A stretch of DNA of 64,000 nucleotides from Nodularia sp034931045 (lineage in GTDB: Bacteria; Cyanobacteriota; Cyanobacteriia; Cyanobacteriales; Nostocaceae): the NCBI RefSeq assembly GCF_034931045.1, contig NZ_JAYGHH010000026.1:6921-70920 (forward strand), read 5' to 3'. Below the pieces are notes generated by a model. It was not told the origin of the DNA, did not search any database, and saw only the letters and a program-made list of their open reading frames with translations. Below are positions 34,278 through 42,240 of the stretch, piece after piece; within the stretch, counting starts at the first letter, position 1; each line of letters starts with the position of its first letter. The translations under genes were made by a program, and so were the position numbers.

Positions 34278-37211
34278 ATGACTATTGCTCAGCAAGGACG
34301 CATCGTTAAAAGTAATGAACCGTTGCTCTTGAATGACCCCCAGACAATCTGGTTTGTGAAATCCGGTTCTCTAGTCTTGCATGGCATTTTAGTGGAAAAC
34401 GCAGAGATTAAAGGTAATCGCCGCTTTTTGTTTAATGTTGGCCCAGGAGAAGCCTTATTTGGATCTGCTTTAGCACCAAGCCACAAAGATGAAGACTTCA
34501 GAGGCATTTTGGCAGTAGCACTCGAAGAAACTGAACTGCTGGAATTAACATTAGCAGAGTTAATAGAACAAGTTAAAGATCGTAATTTAGAAGCGATCGC
34601 TTTAATCGAAGGTTGGTATAATCACTTGGGCGAATGGTTGAGAGAGCAGCTAACAGCCAGCCATGCACCACCTAATAGTATTGTTGCCGAAGGAACTCAC
34701 TATGTATCATTACTCAAAGAGCAAACCCTAGTGCCGCCTTACCTTTTCGCCAATGGTAAGAGTGGACAAACCATCTGGGTAGCGTGTCAACAAGGTAGAA
34801 TTAAGTGGCGAGGCATGGAAGACCTGATATTAGATAGCTCTTCGCCCCCCATACCTCTAATTGCTGGTACTTGGTTGGAGGCAGAAAATTCTGTGGAAGT
34901 TTATACTACTCCCACCCAAGAACTAGAACAAGTCGAACAGCTACCCGCCAGTTTTGCCCTGTTACACGCATATTTTTTTCACTTCTTTAATCTTTTAGAG
35001 CAACAGCAGATTTCATCGGAATTTCGCCGTTTCCAGCAAAGGCAAGAATTCAACCGCCTGGTTCTCGAAAATTCTATGGGAGAACTAACTTCGGTATTAA
35101 AACCGGAAACAACACAATTCTTCCAAGCAGGAACCCCCTTACTGATCGCGGCTGGGGCTGTAGGTAGATTCATCGGAATTAACATTATACCTCCAGCACA
35201 ATCGGAAGACCTGGATCGCGTTCAAGACCCTCTAGAGGCGATCGCGCGAGCTTCCCAATGCCGAATTCGCCGAGTCTTGCTGGCAGGTGACTGGTGGCAA
35301 CAGGAACACGAAGCTTTGTTAGGCTACACCAAAGCTAACCAACCAGTGGCTTTATTGCCAGATCACAAGCAGCGTTATCTTCTCTTCGATCCCGAAACTT
35401 TAACTCGAACTCCCATTGATGCCGAAGCCCTGAAAAACATCAAGCCGGAAGCCTACGTATTTTATCGACCATTACCGCAAATAGTTACTAGCACCATAGA
35501 GATTTTCCGTTTTGGTATCAAAGGGTATGAAAAAGATGTAGCCGTAATCTTGGTTTTGGGTTTTTTCGCATCGCTACTGGGCATGGTGACTCCCCAAGCC
35601 ACCGCCATTTTAGTTAACGATGCTATTCCCGATAGCGATCGCTCTTTATTATTGCAACTGGGACTAGCTTTATTTGCTGCGGCTTTCGGACAAGCCACGT
35701 TTCAGTTAGCACAGCAGATCATTACCTTAAGAGTGGAAAGTGCTGCTGATGCTTCTCTGCAACCAGCTCTATGGGATCGAATACTCAAATTAAGTCCAGC
35801 ATTTTTCCGGCAGTATGCATCTGGCGATCTCGTCAATCGTCTCTTAGCAGTCAGTGAGATTCGCAGTCAATTGAGTGGCTCTACCCAACGCACACTCTTA
35901 ACCGGACTCTTCGCTCTCCTCAACTTAGGGCTGATGTTCTTGTATAGTTGGCAACTGGCATTAGTGGGTGTTGCTCTCACTCTGTTAGTAATTATTATTA
36001 CCGTCATTTCCAGTCGTCTCTTAGTCTACAAACAACGCAAACAAGAGAAATTAGATGGAGAAATTGATGGACTGACCGTAGAACTCATCAACGGCGTAGC
36101 TAAACTGCGTGTTGCGGCGGCAGAGGAACGAGGATTTGCAGCTTGGGCGAAAAAGTATAGCCATCGAACAAAGTTACAATCAGGAATCAAAAGCATTAAT
36201 GATAGTGTAGAAGTTTTTAACGAAGCGCTGTCTGTCGTCAGTTCTGTTTTGATCTTTTGGTTTGCAATTTTATTTATTCAGATAGCGATAGAGCAGAGAA
36301 CCCCTAGCGGACTAACAGCAGGAACATTTCTGGCTTTTAATGCCGCTTTTGGTGTCTTTATTAGTAGTGCCACAGAGATTAGCAATACTCTGACTGATAT
36401 TTTAGGAATTGTTCCACTGTGGGAACGAGCCAAACCAATTGTACAATCACCCCTAGAATCCGATCCCAGCAAAGCTGATCCAGGGCGATTGACAGGGCGT
36501 ATTTCTCTAGAACACGTCACTTTCCGGTATCGAGAAGATGGGCCCCTTACTCTTGATGATGTCAGCATCCATGCCGAACCAGGAGAATTTATCGCTATGG
36601 TGGGGCCTAGTGGCAGTGGTAAATCTACACTGTTTCGCTTATTGTTGGGCTTTGAGATTCCCTCTAGTGGCACAGTTTACTACGACGGACAAGATTTAGC
36701 AGGACTTGATATGCCATCGGTACGACGACAATTGGGTGTGGTACTGCAAAATGTCCGCATTTCCTCAGCCCCAATTTTTGAGAGTATTACATCTGGAGCT
36801 TTAGTCACTTTAGATGAAGCCTGGGAAGCAGCTCGAATGGCAGGATTTGACGCAGATATTCAAGCTATGCCTATGGGAATGCACACGGTAATCAGTGAAG
36901 GCGGAAGCAATCTTTCTGGGGGACAAAGACAAAGATTGCTGATTGCCAGGGCGTTGGTTTTAAAACCTAAAATTCTCCTGATGGATGAGGCAACTAGCGC
37001 TCTGGATAATCAAACTCAAGCTATTGTCACCGAAAGTTTAGATAAAATGAATGCAACTCGCATCGTGATCGCCCACCGTCTCAGCACAATTCGTAATGCT
37101 GATCGCATTTATGTTGTTGAAGCCGGTCGCGTGGTGCAGGTGGGGAATTATGATCAATTAGTCAAAGAAGGGGGGCTATTTGGTCGCTTGGTAGCACGAC
37201 AATTAGATTAG
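34278..37211 (+). CDS. NHLP-family export ABC transporter permease/ATPase (second subunit)
   Basis: 977 residues. The first 130 resemble a degenerate cyclic-nucleotide-binding/sensor barrel (VKSGSLVLHGIL, FNVGPGEALFG), followed by a roughly 250-residue C39-like or spacer region without the catalytic Cys. The permease domain (about 420-700) follows, then an ATPase domain (Walker A GPSGSGKST, signature NLSGGQRQR, Walker B ILLMDEATSALDNQ, switch IAHRLST). This is the second NHLM ABC partner, expected to pair with the peptidase-containing subunit. A 9-bp-stem hairpin follows the stop and closes the exporter operon. Confidence 0.95.
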   Translation: MTIAQQGRIVKSNEPLLLNDPQTIWFVKSGSLVLHGILVENAEIKGNRRFLFNVGPGEALFGSALAPSHKDEDFRGILAVALEETELLELTLAELIEQVKDRNLEAIALIEGWYNHLGEWLREQLTASHAPPNSIVAEGTHYVSLLKEQTLVPPYLFANGKSGQTIWVACQQGRIKWRGMEDLILDSSSPPIPLIAGTWLEAENSVEVYTTPTQELEQVEQLPASFALLHAYFFHFFNLLEQQQISSEFRRFQQRQEFNRLVLENSMGELTSVLKPETTQFFQAGTPLLIAAGAVGRFIGINIIPPAQSEDLDRVQDPLEAIARASQCRIRRVLLAGDWWQQEHEALLGYTKANQPVALLPDHKQRYLLFDPETLTRTPIDAEALKNIKPEAYVFYRPLPQIVTSTIEIFRFGIKGYEKDVAVILVLGFFASLLGMVTPQATAILVNDAIPDSDRSLLLQLGLALFAAAFGQATFQLAQQIITLRVESAADASLQPALWDRILKLSPAFFRQYASGDLVNRLLAVSEIRSQLSGSTQRTLLTGLFALLNLGLMFLYSWQLALVGVALTLLVIIITVISSRLLVYKQRKQEKLDGEIDGLTVELINGVAKLRVAAAEERGFAAWAKKYSHRTKLQSGIKSINDSVEVFNEALSVVSSVLIFWFAILFIQIAIEQRTPSGLTAGTFLAFNAAFGVFISSATEISNTLTDILGIVPLWERAKPIVQSPLESDPSKADPGRLTGRISLEHVTFRYREDGPLTLDDVSIHAEPGEFIAMVGPSGSGKSTLFRLLLGFEIPSSGTVYYDGQDLAGLDMPSVRRQLGVVLQNVRISSAPIFESITSGALVTLDEAWEAARMAGFDADIQAMPMGMHTVISEGGSNLSGGQRQRLLIARALVLKPKILLMDEATSALDNQTQAIVTESLDKMNATRIVIAHRLSTIRNADRIYVVEAGRVVQVGNYDQLVKEGGLFGRLVARQLD

Positions 37212-37221
37212 TTGTTGAATT

Positions 37222-37243
37222 GTTGCAGAGAAATCTCTGCAAC
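37222..37243. terminator. Hairpin after the exporter operon
   Basis: GTTGCAGAG-AAAT-CTCTGCAAC: a perfect 9-bp stem and 4-base loop, 10 bases after the ABC stop. There is no T-tract, so termination may be partial. It separates the exporter operon from the precursor/maturase unit. Confidence 0.65.
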
Positions 37244-37340
37244 ATCCTGCTTTCAAAGCAATAGAAAACATCTAGTTTAAGTAAGTAGGCGAGAATAAGT
37301 CAAAGTACATTAAGTAATGTAAAAATATTGAGATTGTTTC

Positions 37341-37386
37341 GTAGTGAGGGCTACAGCCCTCAAATAAGGACTAAAGTCCTTACTAC
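37341..37386. repeat. Compound palindromic repeat (GTAGT...ACTAC with two inner hairpins)
   Basis: Outer arms GTAGT / ACTAC enclose two hairpins, GAGGGCTACAGCCCTC and AAGGACTAAAGTCCTT. This is the layout of a dispersed palindrome common in Nostocales, here in the spacer before the RiPP precursor. Confidence 0.75.
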
Positions 37387-37607
37387 AAACATTGAATTAT
37401 TCCTGCTGCTCTACTTACATATTTAAATTATATTTAACTATTGTGGAGTGGACAAAGATACCCACCCATGTTAATTAAGCTAAATCCCAATTAGCTGACC
37501 TACTCAGATATAAGATATTGTGAGGTCAAGATTTTGTTTGAAACTACTCATTCTTTGGGTACAATCATCGTGTGCTGGAAGTACATTGATCGCAAAACAT
37601 AACTTTC

Positions 37608-37671
37608 CTGAACTTAACTGAATAAAAGAGTAAAAATTTCCTGAACTATTCTGAACTTATCTGGATTGAAC
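37608..37671 (+). promoter_or_regulatory. Tandem CTGAACT repeats: possible activator site
   Basis: CTGAACT occurs at 37608, 37641 and 37651. Variants lie at 37618 (CTGAATA) and 37661 (CTGGATT). Spacings are 10, 23, 10 and 10, each pair separated by three bases. Phased direct repeats of about 10 bp, immediately upstream of a -35-like box, are the usual pattern for OmpR/PhoB-type response regulators. The binding protein is unknown. Confidence 0.5.
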
Positions 37672-37694
37672 ATTCTCCGGCATTAGCTAATAAT
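37666..37694 (+). promoter_or_regulatory. Candidate promoter of the RiPP precursor
   Basis: TTGAAC (37666-37671), 17-base spacer, AATAAT (37689-37694), followed about 40 bases later by AGGAGA (37723-37728) and the precursor ATG. Spacing fits a sigma-70-type promoter. The -35 hexamer overlaps the last CTGAACT-like repeat. Confidence 0.5.
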
Positions 37695-37734
37695 AGACAC
37701 AGTTACAAATTTCACATGATTTAGGAGAATCAAT

Positions 37735-38073
37735 ATGGAAGCCCAAGAAAAACAAGAAGCTTTAGACGCGTTAAGCAAACGCTCAGAGTTTGAAAACCAA
37801 TTGGTGATCAGAGCTTACGAAGATGAAGCTTTTAGACAACAATTGTTAGCAGACCCTAAAACAATTTACGAGCAAGAATTGGGAACAAATATTCCTGAAT
37901 CCTTCAAAATTGAAGTAGTTGAAGAACTGCCAAACACCATTTACATGGTTTTACCCAGAAAAACTGAAGAAGTAGGCGCAGAAGGTGAACTTTCTGACGA
38001 AGCTTTAGAAGCAGTAGCAGGTGGTGGTTGGGCTATTGGTTCTAGACGCAATTGGGTTGTAGCTTGGAAGTAA
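37735..38073 (+). CDS. NHLP-leader RiPP precursor peptide (proteusin)
   Basis: 112 residues. Residues 1-97 form a nitrile-hydratase-like leader: RAYEDEAFRQQLLADPKTIY, QELGTNIPESFKIEVVEELP, then NTIYMVLP and LSDEALEAVAGG. The double-Gly at 96-97 follows the leader; the core is residues 98-112, GWAIGSRRNWVVAWK, with Trp at 99, 107 and 111, Arg at 104-105 and Asn at 106. It has no Cys and a single Ser (103) and no Thr, so a lanthipeptide is unlikely. It has a strong AGGAGA site and its own promoter-like sequence. Modification by the downstream enzymes is inferred; the cleavage site could shift by one Gly because three Gly occur in a row. Confidence 0.93.
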   Translation: MEAQEKQEALDALSKRSEFENQLVIRAYEDEAFRQQLLADPKTIYEQELGTNIPESFKIEVVEELPNTIYMVLPRKTEEVGAEGELSDEALEAVAGGGWAIGSRRNWVVAWK

Positions 38074-38167
38074 CGAGCTTTTTGCTTTGAGTAGAAGACT
38101 ATAATCAATCCTCTTCTCAAGGCTGCCGAATCTTTTTCTCAGGAATGGAAAAGTGTTTAAGTTTTGC

Positions 38168-38208
38168 CCCAGTGGACTGGGATAAATATCAAATTCCAGT
38201 TCACTAGG
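38168..38208 (+). terminator. Imperfect hairpin between precursor and maturases (attenuator candidate)
   Basis: CCCAGTGGACTGG (38168-38180) pairs with CCAGTTCACTAGG (38196-38208) at 11 of 13 positions across a 15-base loop, followed by TCTTTTCC. It is placed to reduce transcription into the maturase genes relative to the precursor. Confidence 0.4.
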
Positions 38209-38250
38209 TCTTTTCCAAATTATAAAAAACTTGAAAATAAATTACAAATT

Positions 38251-39705
38251 ATGAATAAAATTTCAGCATTAACTAAGCCAAAAACAATAGAAATTGATAT
38301 TAGTCGGATTCGCTATGTTTTAGAACAAGGGAACAGAGAATCTCATTGGCTCAAAAAACTTTCTGATCAACAGTTAACGCAAGAAATTCTCAAAATTACT
38401 CAAATTAAACGTTTTATTGAAAAGGGACAAGGGGATCTCAGTTTTAGAGCCAAGATTTTGAGCAACTTTGATGCAACTGTCAAAGCTTTTAACTTAGATG
38501 TTTGTTCTGATGACGTTGAGTTTTTGTGGAACCCAAGGTCAGCAAAACCACCGCAGGGATACCAAGAGTTTAATGATATTCAATCCCAGTGGGCGCAATC
38601 TATCATTAATTTAGCAGGATCGAGTAGCAATCTTCGTTATCGAGCCTGGCGAAAACGGCAAGTAGCTCGGTGTAAAAGTCAAGTATTCCAAGGGGATGAA
38701 ACCCAACACTTTCCTGTATCGTTTGAACTAAACAAGGGATGTTCTGTGGGTTGTTGGTTTTGTGGTGTTGCTGCTCCGAGTTTGGGTGATATTTTCCTCT
38801 ATACCGCAGAAAATGCCCAACTATGGCAAGAAATTCTGGTATTGATGAAACAAACCTTGGGAGACGCAGCCGGAGCGGGTTTTTGTTATTGTGCTACTGA
38901 CCCCCTTGATAATCCTGATTATGAAAAATTCTTAACCGATTTTCATGCGATCTTGGGTGTATTTCCGCAAACGACTACGGCTCAACCTCTCAAAGACCCG
39001 GAACGCACGCGATCGCTCCTGAAACTGTCTTTAGAAAAGGGTTGTCTGCTCAATCGCTTCTCAATCATTTCCCTGAAACTTCTGGAAAGACTGCACGCAG
39101 AGTTTACACCAGAGGATTTAGCATTTGTGGGTTTAGTGCTGCAAAATCCCGAATCTGGCTTACCTAAATCTATTTCTGGAAAGGCTAGAGAACGGGCGCA
39201 ACGTCAAGCGGAAAAAGAGGATAAAGCTATAAATGATGATCACTCAGGAACTACGGCTTGTGTGACGGGATTCCTAATTAATATGGTTGATCAAAGTGTG
39301 AAATTGATCAGTCCTTGCAATGCCAGCGATCGCTGGCCACTAGGGTATCAAATTTACGCACAGGGAACCTTTAGCAACGCTGCGGATCTGGGTCTATTCA
39401 TGTCAGCTGCGATTGACCAGTATATGCAGATAGAAGTTAAAGATAGCGATCGCTTGCGTTTCCGTCCTGATCTGCAATATGAAAGTTTATCAGACGGCTT
39501 TCAACTGTCCACCAGATTTTTTAAACATAAATTTCGCCATGCTGACCATATTAAACAGCTAGGAGAAATTCTATTACCAGGAAATAAAACCGTCGCGGAA
39601 ATATTACATCTATTTAATATCTGCGGTGTTCCTTCCGGACAAATCCGCAAATCTATCAACCTCATGTTCAGTCAAGGTGTTTTTGATGACGAGCCAATTA
39701 CCTAA
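38251..39705 (+). CDS. Radical SAM RiPP amino-acid epimerase, PoyD type (copy 1)
   Basis: 484 residues from ATG 38251; an upstream TTG is not aligned with the paralogue. It carries an N-terminal helical segment, the radical SAM cluster CSVGCWFC (C164, C168, C171), and conserved blocks CYCATDPLDNPDYEKFLTDF, ILGVFPQTTTAQPLKDPERT and LISPCNASDRWPLGYQIY. PoyD-type enzymes abstract an alpha hydrogen and return one from the other face, giving D-residues. The Cys in SPCNASDRW is conserved in both copies and is a candidate hydrogen donor or auxiliary ligand. It follows the precursor and precedes its paralogue. Confidence 0.9.
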   Translation: MNKISALTKPKTIEIDISRIRYVLEQGNRESHWLKKLSDQQLTQEILKITQIKRFIEKGQGDLSFRAKILSNFDATVKAFNLDVCSDDVEFLWNPRSAKPPQGYQEFNDIQSQWAQSIINLAGSSSNLRYRAWRKRQVARCKSQVFQGDETQHFPVSFELNKGCSVGCWFCGVAAPSLGDIFLYTAENAQLWQEILVLMKQTLGDAAGAGFCYCATDPLDNPDYEKFLTDFHAILGVFPQTTTAQPLKDPERTRSLLKLSLEKGCLLNRFSIISLKLLERLHAEFTPEDLAFVGLVLQNPESGLPKSISGKARERAQRQAEKEDKAINDDHSGTTACVTGFLINMVDQSVKLISPCNASDRWPLGYQIYAQGTFSNAADLGLFMSAAIDQYMQIEVKDSDRLRFRPDLQYESLSDGFQLSTRFFKHKFRHADHIKQLGEILLPGNKTVAEILHLFNICGVPSGQIRKSINLMFSQGVFDDEPIT

Positions 39706-39743
39706 CTGGCAGATCGATCATTGCTAATCTTTGAGAAAGTTAT

Positions 39744-41231
39744 ATGTCAACCATTGCCCCTCCCCATATCCAACAACTAGGCTTAGTTAGTCTAGCGCAG
39801 ATTAGACAGTTGCTATCCAGTCAGATTGCAGCCGAAACCCACTGGATCAAAGACTTATCTGATCAAGAATTTGCTCAAGAATTTCATAGAATTACCCATG
39901 CTCAACGCTTTATGCAAAGATGGGAAGCTGATCCTCAATTCAGAGAGCAAGTTATTAATAATCCACAGCAAGCAGTCGCCCGCTACCATTTAGACGTTGA
40001 CCCCGAAGAAATCAAACCTTTGTGGGAACCACAGTTGCTAGAACAACTACAAACAGCAGGAAAATTGCCTTTACTTGTAGAACGGTGTCGTGATTTTGCC
40101 CAAGCATTCGAGCAGTGCAATGATTCTAATTTAATTGCTGCTAGTCATAATCGCCATTATACAGCTTGGCGATCGCGCCAAATGAATCGCCTATCTAGTC
40201 AGGTTCCCCAGTGGCTTTCGGAAGACATTGGACATTTTCCAGTTAGTTTTGAATTGAGTCAAGGATGTTCTATTGGTTGCTGGTTCTGTAGTGTTTCCGC
40301 CCCTACTCTTGAGGATATTTTCTTCTACACGCCAGAAAACGCGCAGTTGTGGCGGAAGGTTTTGGAATTGTTGCAAGAGAAACTAGGCACAGCCGCAGGA
40401 GAAGGCTTTTGTTATTGGGCAACAGATCCCCTCGATAACCCTGACTATGAAAAGTTTTTGTGCGATTATCACGAAATTTTGGGTGTATTTCCCCAAACGA
40501 CTACAGCCCAACCTCTCAAAAATATTAACCGGACAAAATCGTTACTGAAACTGGCTTTAGAAAAAGGGAACAGATTAAATCGGTTCTCAATTCTGTCTCT
40601 GAAAATTCTTGACAAACTCCATGAAGCATTCACCCCAGAAGAATTAGCCTTTGTTGGGTTAGTGACTCAAAATCAAGAGGCGGGGATTGAAAAAGCCAGT
40701 GCTGGACGGATGCGTGAGTATAACCAACGCCAAGCCACGAAAAAAGAGCAAGTCGTTGATGAATCTTTACCGGGAACCAATGCTTGCGTGAGTGGGTTTC
40801 TGTTTAATATGGTGGATCGCAGCGTTAAATTAGTCAGTCCTTGTCCTGCAAGCGATCGCTTTCCCAATGGTTATCAAGTCCATGATCAAACCACATTTAC
40901 CACCGTTGATGAATTAAGAACATTTCTAGACAAAGCGATTGAGACTTATATGCCTTTATCTCTGCGTCCAGGCGATCGCGTGCGTTTTCGCAGCGACCTG
41001 AAATATGAGGAATTCGAGGACGGCTTTCATGTCTCCACACGCTTTTTAACCTTGAAGTTTCGCAATGATCCTTATCTCAAACAACTAGGCAAAGTCATTC
41101 TCAAGGGTGATAAAACCGTATCACAAATTACTTCTTTATTTAATATTTGTGGTACTTCTACCCCCACTACCCTAAAAGCACTCAATTTAATGTTTGCACA
41201 AGGAATTTTAGCCGAGCAACCAGAAGAATAA
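39744..41231 (+). CDS. Radical SAM RiPP amino-acid epimerase, PoyD type (copy 2)
   Basis: 495 residues, clearly homologous to the gene before it. Cluster motif CSIGCWFC (C175, C179, C182); WATDPLDNPDYEKFLCDYHE; ILGVFPQTTTAQPL; SPCPASDRFPNGYQV. The N-terminal part ADPQFREQVINNPQQAVARY resembles the leader stretch EDEAFRQQLLADPKTIYEQE of the precursor. Tandem duplication followed by divergence suggests that the two enzymes convert different positions of the core, or act in sequence. Starts 38 bases after the first copy. Confidence 0.9.
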   Translation: MSTIAPPHIQQLGLVSLAQIRQLLSSQIAAETHWIKDLSDQEFAQEFHRITHAQRFMQRWEADPQFREQVINNPQQAVARYHLDVDPEEIKPLWEPQLLEQLQTAGKLPLLVERCRDFAQAFEQCNDSNLIAASHNRHYTAWRSRQMNRLSSQVPQWLSEDIGHFPVSFELSQGCSIGCWFCSVSAPTLEDIFFYTPENAQLWRKVLELLQEKLGTAAGEGFCYWATDPLDNPDYEKFLCDYHEILGVFPQTTTAQPLKNINRTKSLLKLALEKGNRLNRFSILSLKILDKLHEAFTPEELAFVGLVTQNQEAGIEKASAGRMREYNQRQATKKEQVVDESLPGTNACVSGFLFNMVDRSVKLVSPCPASDRFPNGYQVHDQTTFTTVDELRTFLDKAIETYMPLSLRPGDRVRFRSDLKYEEFEDGFHVSTRFLTLKFRNDPYLKQLGKVILKGDKTVSQITSLFNICGTSTPTTLKALNLMFAQGILAEQPEE

Positions 41232-41285
41232 TTAGAACAGCCTAACAATTAGTTTCTATTTGTAATTAGAGGAAAGTTAAAAATC

Positions 41286-42215
41286 ATGGCAGGAATTCCA
41301 GTTATTCTCTTTGAAGAACACAACGAAGCATTTTTTGCTTGGCACTATGCCATTCAAAAACAATGGATGCCAAAATCGGGAAACACCTTGCTGCATATTG
41401 ATGAACATTCCGATATGGGCATTCCTCGATTCAATTATCCAATCAAATCCTTAAATGGTAACTTACAAGAAATTTATAACTTTACTTATAATGAACTGAC
41501 AATTGAAAATTTTATTATTCCTGCTATTTATCAGGGATTGTTTAATAAATTATATTGGATTCGTCAAAATCAACAAGCTCCCATTCCTGCTTCAATGTGT
41601 GTTTATTCCCATGATCAAGAAGGGAAGATTTTAACCGCAAAAGATATGCAATCTCTAGGAACAAAAGCCCTATTTGATCCTAAGTACAAAAAGGCAAAAT
41701 TCCAATCCTTTACTGTGAATGAATCCGAAAAATTTTCCGAAAAACAATCTGTGATTTTAGATATTGATTTAGATTATTTTTCCTGTAATAACTCATATCA
41801 TAACTTTCAAGGACAACTAGAAATAACGAAAGAACAATATGATGAATTTCGCCAAGACCCTTATCAATTTATGCGCTTAACTTTGGGAAGTGGTGTAAAA
41901 ACGCAAGTTGTTGAGGGAAAATATTATTTAGTTTTTAATCAGTTTTCGCAGCAAGATGAGCAGAAAGTTCCTAATGTTCTCAAAGTGTCAGAAGCTAAAA
42001 TTCTAGAGAGGATTGACCACGTTATAAACTTTCTCAAAGTTAAGCAAGTCGAAATTAAATTGATTGATATTTGTCGGTCAAGATTGAGTGGATTTACTCC
42101 AGAAGATCAATATCAATTCATTGAAGATAATTTAATCAAGAAACTTCAGGAACTTTACCCCCTTGATATCATGAGATTATCTGAAATTTATCAACAAGAA
42201 AAAGTAGCAGCTTAA
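41286..42215 (+). CDS. UPF0489-family peptide arginase candidate
   Basis: 309 residues. The N-terminus LFEEHNEAFFAWH and the metal motifs HIDEHSD (H37, D39, H41, D43) and DIDLDYF (D159, D161, D163) match the arginase/ureohydrolase Mn-site pattern. The UPF0489 family includes OspR of the landornamide cluster, a post-translational enzyme turning peptide Arg into ornithine. The precursor core here has Arg104-Arg105, which are the only Arg in it. AGAGGAAAG precedes the ATG. Direct neighbour of the epimerases. The assignment rests on family plus motif plus context. Confidence 0.82.
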   Translation: MAGIPVILFEEHNEAFFAWHYAIQKQWMPKSGNTLLHIDEHSDMGIPRFNYPIKSLNGNLQEIYNFTYNELTIENFIIPAIYQGLFNKLYWIRQNQQAPIPASMCVYSHDQEGKILTAKDMQSLGTKALFDPKYKKAKFQSFTVNESEKFSEKQSVILDIDLDYFSCNNSYHNFQGQLEITKEQYDEFRQDPYQFMRLTLGSGVKTQVVEGKYYLVFNQFSQQDEQKVPNVLKVSEAKILERIDHVINFLKVKQVEIKLIDICRSRLSGFTPEDQYQFIEDNLIKKLQELYPLDIMRLSEIYQQEKVAA

Positions 42216-42240
42216 CTAATTAAAAACAGGAGATAAATTT

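Noticed and set aside
37306..37321. Palindrome TACATTA-AG-TAATGTA as an operator
   Set aside because: AT-rich palindromes of this length occur by chance, and it lies more than 400 bases before the precursor and is not repeated.
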